A stretch of DNA of 64,000 nt from contig NZ_WACR01000001.1 of assembly GCF_008806325.1 (NCBI RefSeq), positions 372,001 to 436,000 on the forward strand, given 5' to 3'. The first letter of the stretch is position 1; every line of letters begins with the position of its first letter. Under the pieces are notes generated by a model. The model made no database searches and was not told the origin of the DNA. It saw only the letters and a program-made list of their open reading frames with translations. Source of the DNA: Salibacter halophilus. GTDB taxonomy: Bacteria > Bacteroidota > Bacteroidia > Flavobacteriales_G > Salibacteraceae. Made by a program: the position numbers and the translations under genes. Shown piece by piece: positions 33,608-43,600 of this stretch.

Positions 33608-35695
33608 ATGAAGAAATTACAAAACTACGCCCATGGTCAATGGGTTGAAGGTACAGGTGACGGAAAAACACTATATAATTCAATAACAGGTGAACCAATA
33701 GCAGCAGCTACGAGTGAAGGACTCGATTTTGGCGAGATGATGGATTACGGCCGCAGGGTTGGTGGTCCGGCTCTACGCAAAATGACTTTCCACGAACGCG
33801 GACTCATGCTAAAAGCACTGGCGATGCACCTGATGAAAAAGAAGAAGGATTTTTACAAGCTCAGTTGGGCTACAGGGGCTACTAAACCAGACTCATGGTT
33901 TGATATTGATGGAGGATTCGGGAACCTTTTTGCTAATGCGAGTCTGCGTAGGCAATTCCCGAATGAATCGTACTACGTGGATGGTGAAATGCACAACTTT
34001 TCACAAAGTGGTCAGTTTGTAGGTCACCACATCATGGTTCCAAAAGAAGGTGTTGCCATTCACATCAACGCCTTTAACTTCCCGGTTTGGGGAATGCTTG
34101 AAAAATGTGCTGTCAACTGGTTTGCCGGAGTTCCTGCAATCGTAAAACCAGCAACGCTCACATCTTATTTAACTGAGGCTGTTGTAAGAGAGATTATCGA
34201 CTCAAAAATACTTCCTGAAGGTGCGCTTCAACTCATTGCTGGTAGCGCTCGCGGAATTATCGATCACGTTGAATCGCAGGATATCGTGACATTTACAGGA
34301 TCTGCCAGTACTGGTAAAATGCTCAAGTCAAATCCGAGACTAATCGAAGAAGCAGTTCCGTTTAACATGGAGGCCGATTCACTCAATGCATCAGTACTGG
34401 GTGAAGACGCGGCTCCCGGAACGCCTGAGTTCGACATTTTCGTCAAAGAAGTTCGAAAAGAAATGACGGTAAAAGCCGGGCAAAAATGTACGGCTATCAG
34501 AAGAGCGATCGTACCGGAGAAATATGTCGATGACGTCCGCAAGGCTCTGACCGAGCAACTTCAAAAAACAACAGTTGGAGACCCGAATATTGACGGAACA
34601 AGAATGGGCGCACTTGCCGGACAGGAACAACGTACTGAAGTTCGCGAAAAAGTAAATCAGTTACTCGCTGAGCAGGAACTCGCTTACGGAAGCCTGGAAA
34701 CAGCTGAACTCAACGGTGCCGATTACGAAAAAGGTGCTTTCCTCTCTCCTATTCTCATGGTAAATAGCGATCCGTTCAACAAAAAGGCCTGCCACGATGT
34801 GGAAGCCTTTGGTCCGGTTGCTACGATTTTACCTTACAAAAACAACGATGAGGCAATCAAATTGACCAGAATGGGAAAAGGTTCGCTCGTAACTTCTATT
34901 GCTACGGCTGATGACAAAACTGCGAGAGATTTCACACTCGGAACCGCAGCCTATAACGGCCGAATCATGATCCTCAACCGCGATTGTGCTAAAGAAAGTA
35001 CAGGTCACGGAGCTCCTCTTCCACTTCTCGTACACGGTGGACCGGGAAGAGCCGGAGGCGGTGAAGAAATGGGTGGTAAACGCGGTGTTTTCCACTACAT
35101 GCAACGTACAGCAATTCAGGGATCTCCAACGACATTGACTGAAGTTACAAACCAGTACCAGTACGGAGCAAAACACAAAGATCCCGGCAAACACGTGTTT
35201 CAAAAACACTTTGAAGAACTCGAAGTCGGTGAAACAGTTTTCACGCACAAACACACAGTCACAGAAACTGACATCACCAATTTCGCTAATGTAAGTGGAG
35301 ACAACTTCTATGCTCACATGGATAGGACTTCTCTTGACGGAACCATCTTTGAAGATCGCGTGGCGCACGGCTACTTCATTCTTTCAAAAGCTGCCGGATT
35401 ATTCGTTGACCCCAAAAAAGGTCCGGTTCTCCTGAATTACGGAATCGATAATTGTCGCTTCACGAAACCTGTTTATCCGGGAATGACGATCGGAGTTCGC
35501 TTTACGGTTCAGGAGAAAATCGAAAACGATAAACTGGGCGATGAAAATGTAGCCAAAGGAATCGTAAAATTCATGGTCGATATTTACGATGAAGAGGACG
35601 AAACAGTTGGGCTTGCAACAATCCTCACGATGGTGAAAAAGCTCGATCAATCGGCTGCAGAGCAAGCTGCCAAAGAAGCCGAAAATGAAGAGTAA
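33608..35695 (+). CDS. paaZ: Bifunctional oxepin-CoA hydrolase / aldehyde dehydrogenase PaaZ
   Basis: A 695-residue fusion enzyme that opens the oxepin-CoA ring and oxidises the resulting aldehyde in aerobic phenylacetate degradation. Residues 1 to about 520 form the aldehyde dehydrogenase with the catalytic Cys in VKAGQKCTAIRRAI. Residues about 540-680 form the MaoC-type hydratase with MDRTSLDGTIFEDRVAHGYF, which contains the catalytic Asp and His. Both halves look intact. The ring-oxygenase genes paaABCDE are not in the window. A short near-palindrome precedes the gene. Confidence 0.94.
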   Translation: MKKLQNYAHGQWVEGTGDGKTLYNSITGEPIAAATSEGLDFGEMMDYGRRVGGPALRKMTFHERGLMLKALAMHLMKKKKDFYKLSWATGATKPDSWFDIDGGFGNLFANASLRRQFPNESYYVDGEMHNFSQSGQFVGHHIMVPKEGVAIHINAFNFPVWGMLEKCAVNWFAGVPAIVKPATLTSYLTEAVVREIIDSKILPEGALQLIAGSARGIIDHVESQDIVTFTGSASTGKMLKSNPRLIEEAVPFNMEADSLNASVLGEDAAPGTPEFDIFVKEVRKEMTVKAGQKCTAIRRAIVPEKYVDDVRKALTEQLQKTTVGDPNIDGTRMGALAGQEQRTEVREKVNQLLAEQELAYGSLETAELNGADYEKGAFLSPILMVNSDPFNKKACHDVEAFGPVATILPYKNNDEAIKLTRMGKGSLVTSIATADDKTARDFTLGTAAYNGRIMILNRDCAKESTGHGAPLPLLVHGGPGRAGGGEEMGGKRGVFHYMQRTAIQGSPTTLTEVTNQYQYGAKHKDPGKHVFQKHFEELEVGETVFTHKHTVTETDITNFANVSGDNFYAHMDRTSLDGTIFEDRVAHGYFILSKAAGLFVDPKKGPVLLNYGIDNCRFTKPVYPGMTIGVRFTVQEKIENDKLGDENVAKGIVKFMVDIYDEEDETVGLATILTMVKKLDQSAAEQAAKEAENEE

Positions 35696-35716
35696 GATAA
35701 TTTTATTAGTTAATCA

Positions 35717-35858
35717 GGGGCGTGTATCAAAACCGAAAAGTGAGATTTTTCGGTTTTAAAAGGCTAACCTTAAAAAGTTCAAACAACTATAAAGGTTGGC
35801 TAAAGCTCCTTCAATTATCAGTTTTTTGGTCTCGTAAATGCCTTTTGATACCCCCCCT
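35717..35858. repeat. 142-bp inverted-repeat element directly upstream of fhs
   Basis: The ends are GGGG plus GTATCAAAA (35724-35732) on the left and TTTTGATAC (35843-35851) plus a C run on the right. Two hairpins are nested inside: AAAACCGAAA (35729-35738) with TTTCGGTTTT (35748-35757), and AGGCTAACCTT (35761-35771) with AAGGTTGGC (35792-35800). It fills almost all of the paaZ-fhs gap and ends 14 bp before the fhs ATG. It may be a small mobile repeat or a leader RNA. The first hairpin could terminate paaZ. Confidence 0.6.
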
Positions 35859-35872
35859 TTATATGCATACAA

Positions 35873-37543
35873 ATGAAATCTGATATAGAAATTGCCAACA
35901 GCGTTGAGGCAAAAAATATTTCTGAGATAGCTGAAAAACTCGATATTGGTCAGAACCAGATTGAGCCGTACGGTCACCACAAAGCCAAGCTACCGCTCTC
36001 ATTGATAAATGACGAGAAAGCAAAGCAATCTAAACTGGTGCTCGTAACCTCTATCAACCCAACTCCATCAGGTGAGGGAAAAACAACCAGCGCGATCGGA
36101 TTGAATGATGGTTTAAACCTCATCGGTGAAAAATCAACTGTCGTGTTGAGAGAACCTTCACTCGGCCCGGTTTTCGGAATAAAAGGCGGAGCTGCAGGTG
36201 GCGGAATGTCACAGGTAATCCCGATGGAAGATATCAACCTTCATTTTACCGGTGATTTTGCAGCTGTCGAAAAAGCAAACAACCTACTTGCTGCTATCAT
36301 CGATAACGATGTGCAAAAGAAGGATGGCGGACTCGGGATTGACCCGAGAACAGTTACCTGGAAACGCTGCATGGACATGAATGATCGCGCTCTGCGCAAT
36401 ATCGTTTCAGGACTTGGCGGAAAAGCTGGTGGTTTCCCAACTGAAACAGGCTTTAACATCACTGCTGCTTCTGAGATCATGGCCATTTTGTGCATGAGCA
36501 ACACGTTTGCTGATCTCAAAGAAAAACTGGGAAACATCTACATTGGCGACACCCGAACAGGCGAAGCCGTTTTTGCAAAAGACCTCAAAGCAGAAAACGC
36601 AATGGCGATTTTGCTCAAGGATGCTATCAAGCCAAACCTCGTTCAAACGCTCGAAGGAAATCCGGCCATTATTCACGGAGGTCCGTTTGCGAATATCGCA
36701 CAGGGAACGAATAGCATCATCGCGACCAAAACCGGATTGTCACTTAGCGATTACGTCATCACGGAAGCAGGATTCGGAGCTGATTTAGGAGCAGAGAAAT
36801 TCTTTAACATCAAGTCTCGCCATGCTGGTGTTTCACCATCAGCCGTTGTGATTGTGGCTACGATCAGAGCCCTGAAGTACCACGGAGGCGCAAAGCTCGA
36901 CAACCTCACTGAGCCGGATTTTGAGGCTCTGACCGAAGGATTAAAAAACCTTCAAAAGCATATCCAAACAATACAGAGTTTTGGAATTAAGCCGATTGTG
37001 ACAATCAACAAATTCGTTGCTGATCAGGATAGCGAAATCAATAAGGTTAGTGAATTTTGTAAAAAAGAAGAAGTAAAAGCAATTGTAGCCGATAGCTGGG
37101 GAAAAGGCGGAGAAGGAAACCGTGAATTGGCTAAAGAAGTAGTAACACTTTGCGATGAAAATCCACCTACTTTCAACCCACTTTACAACCTGGATGACAA
37201 CATCGAAAATAAGATCAACAAAATTGCAAAAGTGGTTTATGGAGCCGGTGATGTGAAGCTGAGCGCTAAAGCTCAAAAACAATTGAAACGATTTGAAAAA
37301 CTCGGTTTTGACAAATTGCCCATTTGCATCGCAAAAACACAAAAATCACTTTCTGATGATGCTTCATTAATCGGAAGACCTTCAGACATCACCTTTAACG
37401 TGAGAGAATTTGAAATTGCAGCAGGTGCCGGTTTCGTCATCCCGATAGCCGGGAATATGCTCAGAATGCCCGGACTACCTTCTACTCCGGCCGCTGAGAA
37501 AATGGAAATCGATGCTGAGGGCAACATCTCAGGTTTATCTTAA
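35873..37543 (+). CDS. fhs: Formate-tetrahydrofolate ligase
   Basis: A 556-residue enzyme that makes 10-formyl-tetrahydrofolate from formate, THF and ATP. The P-loop is in TSINPTPSGEGKTTSAIGL, and LREPSLGPVFGIKGGAAGGG is the family signature. The C-terminal part ends GNMLRMPGLPSTPAAEKMEID. Full length. It lies alone between an inverted-repeat element and an enoyl-CoA hydratase gene. Two exact copies of the repeated word are present (35948, 36925). Confidence 0.97.
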   Translation: MKSDIEIANSVEAKNISEIAEKLDIGQNQIEPYGHHKAKLPLSLINDEKAKQSKLVLVTSINPTPSGEGKTTSAIGLNDGLNLIGEKSTVVLREPSLGPVFGIKGGAAGGGMSQVIPMEDINLHFTGDFAAVEKANNLLAAIIDNDVQKKDGGLGIDPRTVTWKRCMDMNDRALRNIVSGLGGKAGGFPTETGFNITAASEIMAILCMSNTFADLKEKLGNIYIGDTRTGEAVFAKDLKAENAMAILLKDAIKPNLVQTLEGNPAIIHGGPFANIAQGTNSIIATKTGLSLSDYVITEAGFGADLGAEKFFNIKSRHAGVSPSAVVIVATIRALKYHGGAKLDNLTEPDFEALTEGLKNLQKHIQTIQSFGIKPIVTINKFVADQDSEINKVSEFCKKEEVKAIVADSWGKGGEGNRELAKEVVTLCDENPPTFNPLYNLDDNIENKINKIAKVVYGAGDVKLSAKAQKQLKRFEKLGFDKLPICIAKTQKSLSDDASLIGRPSDITFNVREFEIAAGAGFVIPIAGNMLRMPGLPSTPAAEKMEIDAEGNISGLS

Positions 37544-37567
37544 TTTTGACATCAAAAGCAACAAATT

Positions 37568-38344
37568 ATGAGTGATATCACACAACAGGGATATGTTGAA
37601 ACAACTGTAAAAGACGGAATTGGAACTATTGAATTCATGCATCCGGCCAGTAACTCATTACCGGGGAAACTGCTCGCAGAATTGGCGCAAAACATTACAG
37701 ATGCCGGCAAAAATGACGACATCAAAGTTATTGTACTCAAGTCTGCCGGTGAGCGCGCTTTTTGTGCAGGTGCCTCATTTGACGAGCTGCTCGCGATTGA
37801 TGACTATCCAACCGGCAAAAAGTTCTTTATGGGGTTTGCCAATGTGATCAATGCTGCACGCAAATGCCCAAAACTCATTATCGGTCGGATTCAGGGTAAA
37901 GCCGTAGGCGGTGGAGTTGGAATGGCGAGTGCCGTAGATTATTGCCTGGCGACAAAATACGCTTCAGTAAAGTTGAGTGAGTTAGCGATCGGGATTGGTC
38001 CTTTTGTTGTAGGCCCTGCTGTGGAGCGGAAAATTGGATCAGCTATGTCTCAAATGGCGATCAACGCTACCGAATGGCGAGATGCTCAATGGGCTCACGA
38101 AAAAGGACTTTATGCTGATATTTACGAAACTACTGAAGAACTCGATGAAGCAGTAAATGAGTTATCAGGTAAATTAGCAACTTACAATCCTGAAGCTATG
38201 CGTGACCTGAAAAATGTATTTTGGGAAGGTTGTGAAGACTGGGATGTGCTTTTAGAAAAACGTGCTGAGCTCAGCGGTGAACTCGTTTTGGAAGAATTCA
38301 CCAAAAACTTCATCAACAACTTCAAAAACAAATCGAAGAAATAA
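37568..38344 (+). CDS. Enoyl-CoA hydratase/isomerase family protein
   Basis: A 258-residue crotonase-fold enzyme. The oxyanion-hole segments are GERAFCAGASFDELLAI and GKAVGGGVGMASAVDYCLA. The region that holds the second catalytic Glu in true hydratases reads LSELAIGIGPFVVGPAVERKIG, close to methylglutaconyl-CoA hydratase and PaaG-type members. Placement near paaZ makes a phenylacetate role possible, but fhs lies between them. Exact specificity cannot be assigned. Confidence 0.85.
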   Translation: MSDITQQGYVETTVKDGIGTIEFMHPASNSLPGKLLAELAQNITDAGKNDDIKVIVLKSAGERAFCAGASFDELLAIDDYPTGKKFFMGFANVINAARKCPKLIIGRIQGKAVGGGVGMASAVDYCLATKYASVKLSELAIGIGPFVVGPAVERKIGSAMSQMAINATEWRDAQWAHEKGLYADIYETTEELDEAVNELSGKLATYNPEAMRDLKNVFWEGCEDWDVLLEKRAELSGELVLEEFTKNFINNFKNKSKK

Positions 38345-38365
38345 ACTAAATTCAATTCAATCCTC

Positions 38366-38401
38366 AATCCCGATTGGTTTTATCTATCAATCGGGATTTT
38401 T
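38366..38401 (+). terminator. Intrinsic terminator after the enoyl-CoA hydratase gene
   Basis: AATCCCGATTG (38366-38376) pairs perfectly with CAATCGGGATT (38388-38398), followed by T residues. The remaining 136 bp to the next gene contain a possible -7 element (CTATTTTG near 38500) and no gene. Confidence 0.92.
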
Positions 38402-38537
38402 GTTTTAGTCCCAATATTTTTACGAAATTTACCAATTGATACCAGTAAAGTAATTTAGAATTTAATTTTCAGATAAAAGTTACTTACTTTTAAATCAGCT
38501 ATTTTGCAACCTTATTTGGTGAACACAATTTGACGCT

Positions 38538-40286
38538 ATGACAAAAGCCGATCTCAACAAACAGTTGGAAGAGCTCCTCGAGAAGGAGATGAACAATGAA
38601 ACCGCTATATCTGCAAAAGATATACTAGCCAATTATCAAACCCTGGCAGCAGCCGACCACAAAACTCAACTCGAAGAGCACCTTGAAAAAGGTGGCAAAA
38701 AAGAAGAGTTCTCTCCAAAACGCGATGATGAAGACGAGCACTTTGATGAATTGTGGGCTAAGTTTTCTCAAAAGAAGAAAACATGGGAAAAAGAATTAGC
38801 GGATGTTCAGCAGGAGAATTACAAACACAAGCTGAACATCATTGATGAAATTAAGGATCTGACCGAAAACGAAGAAAACGTAAAGCGTGCTTTTGAACGC
38901 ATGCGCGAGCTCGAAGAAAAGTGGAAAGAATTGGGCTCTGTACCGTCACAAAAATTCAGAGAGCTGCAAAATAAATACAGCAGAATGCGCGATGAGTTTT
39001 TCTACAACATGCGCATTTACAAAGAACTTCTCGAGCACGACCTCAAACGCAATCTTCAAAAGAAAGAGGAGTTGGCCGAAAAAATGGAGTCGCTCAAGGA
39101 GAAGAAAAACATCAAAGAAGTTGATACACTGCTCAAAACCTACCTGAAAGAATGGGATGAAATAGGTCCAACATTTCGCGAAGAATGGGAAAAAGTTCGC
39201 GATAGGTTTCGATCGGCCCAGCACGAATTGTTTGACAAAATCAAGCAGCATTACCAGCAGGTTAAAGATCAACACCTGGAAAATTTAGAACGAAAGAAAA
39301 AGCTTGTAGATCAGCTCGAGAAAATCAACGAGGAAGAAATTGAAACGCAAAAGCGTTGGAGAAAACTCACTGAAAAGGTTAAAGATCTCCAAAAAGAATG
39401 GAAAACGATAGGCTTTGCTCCAAAAGAGGAGAACCGAGAAGTTTGGGAGCGCTTTCAAAAAGCCGGTGATGATTTCTTTGAAGCTAAAAGAGAATACTTT
39501 GCCAATCTGAAAGTTGAGCAGGATAAAAACAAATCGCTCAAAGAAGAGATGATAAAAGAAGCTCAGGCTCTTGAAGATAGTGAAGACTGGAAAGAGACTA
39601 AAGAGAAACTCATCAAGCTTCAAAAGAGATGGCAAAAAGTGGGCAATGCGCATCAGCGTGATGAGCAAAGACTTTGGAAAACATTTAGAAGTTCCTGTAA
39701 TAAGTTCTTCGACCGAAAGAAAGATTACTTTGCCAATAAAGACCAGCGCGAAGCAGAAAACCTGGAAAAGAAAAAGGCGATAATCGAAAAGATTGAGAAA
39801 TTTGAACCTGCGGGAGACTACAAAAAGGATCTCGAATCTTTAGAAGATCTCACACATGAATTCAATGAAGTTGGTTTTATTCCCATCAATCAAAAATCGC
39901 TCATAGCAAACGCGTACAGAAAAGCAGTAAGGGAACAATACAAAAAACTCGGTTTGGATGAGGAAGAAACCAAAGAGCGACTCTACAAAAATAAGCTCGA
40001 AGATTTGAGTCATTCTTCTAATAGTGACAGGGTACTTGAGCGGGAAGAAAGAAAGATTCGTGAAAACATCAGTAAACTGAAATCAACTCTCAATAGATAT
40101 GAAACCAACATTTCATTTGTGGAGAGCTCAAAGGGTGGCGAGTCACTGCTCAAAGATGTGAAAGATAAAATCGAGTCAACCCGTAAACAATTAGAAAACG
40201 AAGAAAAGAAGCTCGATATGCTTTACAGGACGCAAGAAGATGATGAGGAAGACGAATCTGTCTCTGAAGAGGAAACTGAAAACTGA
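38538..40286 (+). CDS. DUF349 repeat protein
   Basis: A 582-residue, highly charged, helical cytoplasmic protein made of repeated DUF349 units. Five units are visible by their Trp-x-x-hydrophobic-Gly signature: KWKELGSVPSQKF, EWDEIGPTFREEW, EWKTIGFAPKEEN, RWQKVGNAHQRDE and EFNEVGFIPINQK. The last 100 residues are a predicted coiled coil ending in an acidic tail (EDDEEDESVSEEETEN). DUF349 proteins are widespread in this phylum and have no settled function. It has its own upstream terminator and is monocistronic. Confidence 0.9.
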   Translation: MTKADLNKQLEELLEKEMNNETAISAKDILANYQTLAAADHKTQLEEHLEKGGKKEEFSPKRDDEDEHFDELWAKFSQKKKTWEKELADVQQENYKHKLNIIDEIKDLTENEENVKRAFERMRELEEKWKELGSVPSQKFRELQNKYSRMRDEFFYNMRIYKELLEHDLKRNLQKKEELAEKMESLKEKKNIKEVDTLLKTYLKEWDEIGPTFREEWEKVRDRFRSAQHELFDKIKQHYQQVKDQHLENLERKKKLVDQLEKINEEEIETQKRWRKLTEKVKDLQKEWKTIGFAPKEENREVWERFQKAGDDFFEAKREYFANLKVEQDKNKSLKEEMIKEAQALEDSEDWKETKEKLIKLQKRWQKVGNAHQRDEQRLWKTFRSSCNKFFDRKKDYFANKDQREAENLEKKKAIIEKIEKFEPAGDYKKDLESLEDLTHEFNEVGFIPINQKSLIANAYRKAVREQYKKLGLDEEETKERLYKNKLEDLSHSSNSDRVLEREERKIRENISKLKSTLNRYETNISFVESSKGGESLLKDVKDKIESTRKQLENEEKKLDMLYRTQEDDEEDESVSEEETEN

Positions 40287-40348
40287 TCTGACCATGACAC
40301 AGAATCAACGAAATAGTTTTCTATTTTCGCAGCCAAACTAAATCATAT

Positions 40349-41281
40349 ATGAAAAGAATTATACTTGCAGTCGTTATTGCACTAACGGCCCAAATCTCTT
40401 ACGCCCAATTAGATTCACTTGTAAAAGATACAGCCTGGACATTAGAAGGCGTTTTATCTCTAACAGGTTCACAGGTTTCACTAACAAACTGGCAGGCCGG
40501 TGGTGAAAACTCAATCTCTGCAAATGGTTTTTTCAGCATCAACGCAGATTACAACAAGGATAAACTGACCTGGGAAAACTATATTGAGGCTGCTATTGGT
40601 GGTACAAGAATTGGTGGTGATGACCTCCGCAAAACTGATGACCGTTTTGAAATAGGAACTAAATTTGGGTATCAACTCAGTAAAAACTGGCAGGCAACAG
40701 GTTTTTCAACTTTCAGAACCCAGTTCACTGAAGATTTCGAACTTTTGGGTGATACAGCCAGGAGAAGAATTTCTCACATCATGGCTCCAGGTTATTTCTT
40801 TGCCGGTCTTGGTGCTCAGTACTCTCCGGTAAAATGGTTCAGAGTAAATATTGCTCCTCTATCAACTAAAATGACATTTGTTCGTGTTCAAAACCTCGCT
40901 AATCAAGGCGCTTTTGGAGTTGAGCCGGCTACGTATGATGAAAACGGTGAATTGATCTCTGAAGGTGAAAACACTCGAGTTGAGCTCGGTGGATACGTTA
41001 AAATTTGGGCGAAGAAGAAGATCATGGATAACGTTGTTATTGAAACGAAAGCAGACTTCTTCTCTAATTACCAGGAACAACCTCAAAACATCGATATCAC
41101 CTGGGATGTAATGCTCAACCTAAAAGTCAACAAATGGCTATCTGCAAATATCACAACCAACCTTATCTATGACGATGACATCATGGTTGAAACAGGCACA
41201 AATGAAATGGGAGAAACAACTACTGGCCCAAGAGTTCAGTTTAAAGAAGTATTTGGTGCCGGATTGAGTGTCAACTTCTAA
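40349..41281 (+). CDS. DUF3078 family outer-membrane protein
   Basis: A 310-residue exported protein. The signal peptide is MKRIILAVVIALTAQISYAQ. The segment SLTGSQVSLTNWQAGGENSISANG is the recognisable start of DUF3078, and the rest alternates like a beta-barrel, ending in FGAGLSVNF with the terminal Phe of outer-membrane proteins. The function is unknown. It is followed by a strong terminator. Confidence 0.85.
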   Translation: MKRIILAVVIALTAQISYAQLDSLVKDTAWTLEGVLSLTGSQVSLTNWQAGGENSISANGFFSINADYNKDKLTWENYIEAAIGGTRIGGDDLRKTDDRFEIGTKFGYQLSKNWQATGFSTFRTQFTEDFELLGDTARRRISHIMAPGYFFAGLGAQYSPVKWFRVNIAPLSTKMTFVRVQNLANQGAFGVEPATYDENGELISEGENTRVELGGYVKIWAKKKIMDNVVIETKADFFSNYQEQPQNIDITWDVMLNLKVNKWLSANITTNLIYDDDIMVETGTNEMGETTTGPRVQFKEVFGAGLSVNF

Positions 41282-41303
41282 TCAATTCCCAAAAATGAAT
41301 TTT

Positions 41304-41337
41304 AAGCCAACTTATATACTGAAGTTGGCTTTTTTTA
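41304..41337 (+). terminator. Intrinsic terminator after the DUF3078 gene
   Basis: AAGCCAACTT (41304-41313) pairs perfectly with AAGTTGGCTT (41322-41331), then a T run. The following 170 bp before the next gene are AT-rich with no gene. TACATTTA near 41493 may be a -7 element. Confidence 0.92.
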
Positions 41338-41506
41338 TGATTTAAAATTCAGGCTATCTCAAAATATACTTTTATTATATTCTGATAAAACAACAAATAC
41401 TCGAAACTATATTTCGATAAACAAAAGTAATTCGAGTACTTGTTTCGCTTTTTCTCATTATTTCAAAAAGAGAAGGAGAAACCGTACATTTACCCGCTCA
41501 AATTAG

Positions 41507-43600
41507 ATGGCTATGAGTGAAGGAAAGTCTCAGGTTAAGAAAACCAACGTTTCAAAGGATATATTGAAGAAAGCATGGAGGTTGATGTGCGAAGCACGTG
41601 CAATGAGCGATTTGTTTGAAGAACACAAGCAGGTTACTTCCAAATACGTTCATGCTTGTTCTCGCGGACACGAAGCCGTTCAGTTGGCTCTAGGATTACA
41701 ACTCAAACCGCAAGACTGGGTTGCGCCCTACTATCGTGACGACTCTATTTTACTGGGAATTGGCATGACACCTTACGACTGTATGCTTCAATTGCTAGCC
41801 AAGCGAGATGATCCGTTCTCTGGTGGTAGAACTTATTACTCTCACCCATCACTCAAGGATGACGACAAACCAAAAATCCCACATCAGTCCAGTGCTACAG
41901 GAATGCAGGCAATTCCAACAACCGGAGTAGCAATGGGTGTTCAATACCTCGAGAAACAGAAAATCGCTGAAGACTTTAATGGTCAGAACCCGGTGGTTGT
42001 ATGCTCAATTGGCGATGCCGCAATGACTGAAGGTGAAGTCTCTGAGGCTCTACAAATGGCTGCTCTAAAGCAATTCCCCATCATGTATTTTGTGCAGGAT
42101 AACGAGTGGGATATCTCTGCCAACTCAAAAGAGACACGCGCTCAAAACGCTGCCGAATTCGCAAAGGGATTTAAAGGAATTGAAGTCATTAAAATCGAAG
42201 GAAACGATTTCATTGAGAGTTACGAAAAGCTTGAAAAAGCAATCCACATAATCAGAACCGAGCGCAGGCCTGTACTCATTCACGCAAGTGTTCCGCTACT
42301 CGGGCACCACACATCGGGAGTGAGAAAAGAATGGTACCGCGATGATCTCGAAGAGCACGAAAAGAGAGATCCGCTTCCAAAATTCAGGGAAACACTGCTG
42401 GGGCTAGATCTGACCGAAAAAGAACTCGAAGAAATTCAAAACAAAGCGATCGAAAGTGTCCAGGAACAATACGACAAAGCTACTGAGGCTGAAGATCCAA
42501 AACCTGAAGATCTTTTCGATTACGATTTTGCTCCCACTCCGGTAACAGAAGAAAAAGGAGAGCGCGAGCCAAAAGGAAAAGAAGCAACCGTAATGGTTGA
42601 CTCTGCGCTTTTTGCTGTACGTGAAATATTGAGCAAACATCCTGAAGCATTACTCTACGGTCAAGATGTTGGTGGTAGACTTGGCGGTGTATTTAGGGAA
42701 GCCGCTACGCTCGCACAGCAGTTCGGTGACGACCGCGTGTTCAATACGCCAATTCAGGAAGCTTTCATTATAGGGAGTACAGTTGGCATGGCAGCTACAG
42801 GCTGTAAACCAATTGTTGAAGTTCAATTTGCCGATTACATTTGGCCCGGACTCAACCAACTTTTTACTGAGTTGAGCAGATCGTATTACCTGTCAAATGG
42901 TAAATGGCCGGCTTCTTCACTCATCCGCGTACCAATTGGCGCCTACGGAAGTGGCGGACCTTACCACAGTTCATCAGTTGAATCGGTATTGACGAATATC
43001 CGTGGAATTAAAATCGCTTATCCTTCAACAGGTGCCGACTTAAAAGGTCTTTTAAAAGCAGGTTTCTACGACCCCAACCCGGTCGTTATGCTCGAACACA
43101 AAGGGCTTTACTGGAGTAAAATCAAAGGAACAGAAAAAGCTAAAACGATTGAACCCGATGAGGATTATGTAATCCCATTTGGCAAAGGTCGTGTTGTACA
43201 GGAAGCCGATCAAAACCAGGTAGAAAAAGGCAAATCAATGGCGATCATAACCTACGGCATGGGTGTTTACTGGTCAACTCAGGCTGCCAAACAGTTTGAT
43301 GGCAAAATTGAAATCATCGATTTGCGCTCATTAGTTCCGGTTGATGAGAAATTGATTTACGAAACAGCTAAAAAGCACAGCAAAATATTGGTCGTTACGG
43401 AAGAGCCTGAAATCAACACGTTTGCGCAGGCACTTTGCGGATTGATTCAGCGCAACTGTTTTGAACACCTCGATGCACCGGTTGAAATAATTGGATCTGA
43501 GAATTTGCCGGCTATTCCGCTCAACAGTACTCTCGAAGCTACTATGCTCCCTAACGCTGATAAGGTTGCTGAGAAAATTGAAGCATTGCTGAATTACTGA
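41507..43600 (+). CDS. Fused alpha-keto acid dehydrogenase E1 (alpha plus beta)
   Basis: A 697-residue fusion of the two E1 subunits of a thiamine-diphosphate 2-oxo acid dehydrogenase, most like the branched-chain enzyme. The alpha half (about 1-340) has the ThDP motif GDAAMTEGEVSEALQMAALKQ ... QDNEW. The beta half starts near residue 360 (KEATVMVDSALFAVREILSK) and has EVQFADYIWPGLNQLFTELS. A different, non-fused E1 alpha (pdhA) lies at the other end of the window. No E2 or E3 is adjacent. Its stop overlaps the start of the alpha/beta hydrolase by one base. Confidence 0.92.
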   Translation: MAMSEGKSQVKKTNVSKDILKKAWRLMCEARAMSDLFEEHKQVTSKYVHACSRGHEAVQLALGLQLKPQDWVAPYYRDDSILLGIGMTPYDCMLQLLAKRDDPFSGGRTYYSHPSLKDDDKPKIPHQSSATGMQAIPTTGVAMGVQYLEKQKIAEDFNGQNPVVVCSIGDAAMTEGEVSEALQMAALKQFPIMYFVQDNEWDISANSKETRAQNAAEFAKGFKGIEVIKIEGNDFIESYEKLEKAIHIIRTERRPVLIHASVPLLGHHTSGVRKEWYRDDLEEHEKRDPLPKFRETLLGLDLTEKELEEIQNKAIESVQEQYDKATEAEDPKPEDLFDYDFAPTPVTEEKGEREPKGKEATVMVDSALFAVREILSKHPEALLYGQDVGGRLGGVFREAATLAQQFGDDRVFNTPIQEAFIIGSTVGMAATGCKPIVEVQFADYIWPGLNQLFTELSRSYYLSNGKWPASSLIRVPIGAYGSGGPYHSSSVESVLTNIRGIKIAYPSTGADLKGLLKAGFYDPNPVVMLEHKGLYWSKIKGTEKAKTIEPDEDYVIPFGKGRVVQEADQNQVEKGKSMAIITYGMGVYWSTQAAKQFDGKIEIIDLRSLVPVDEKLIYETAKKHSKILVVTEEPEINTFAQALCGLIQRNCFEHLDAPVEIIGSENLPAIPLNSTLEATMLPNADKVAEKIEALLNY

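Noticed and set aside
35756-35980. Minus-strand open frame across the paaZ-fhs gap and the start of fhs
   Set aside because: It overlaps the fhs start and the inverted-repeat element; the reading frame is most simply explained by low stop density in the repeat.
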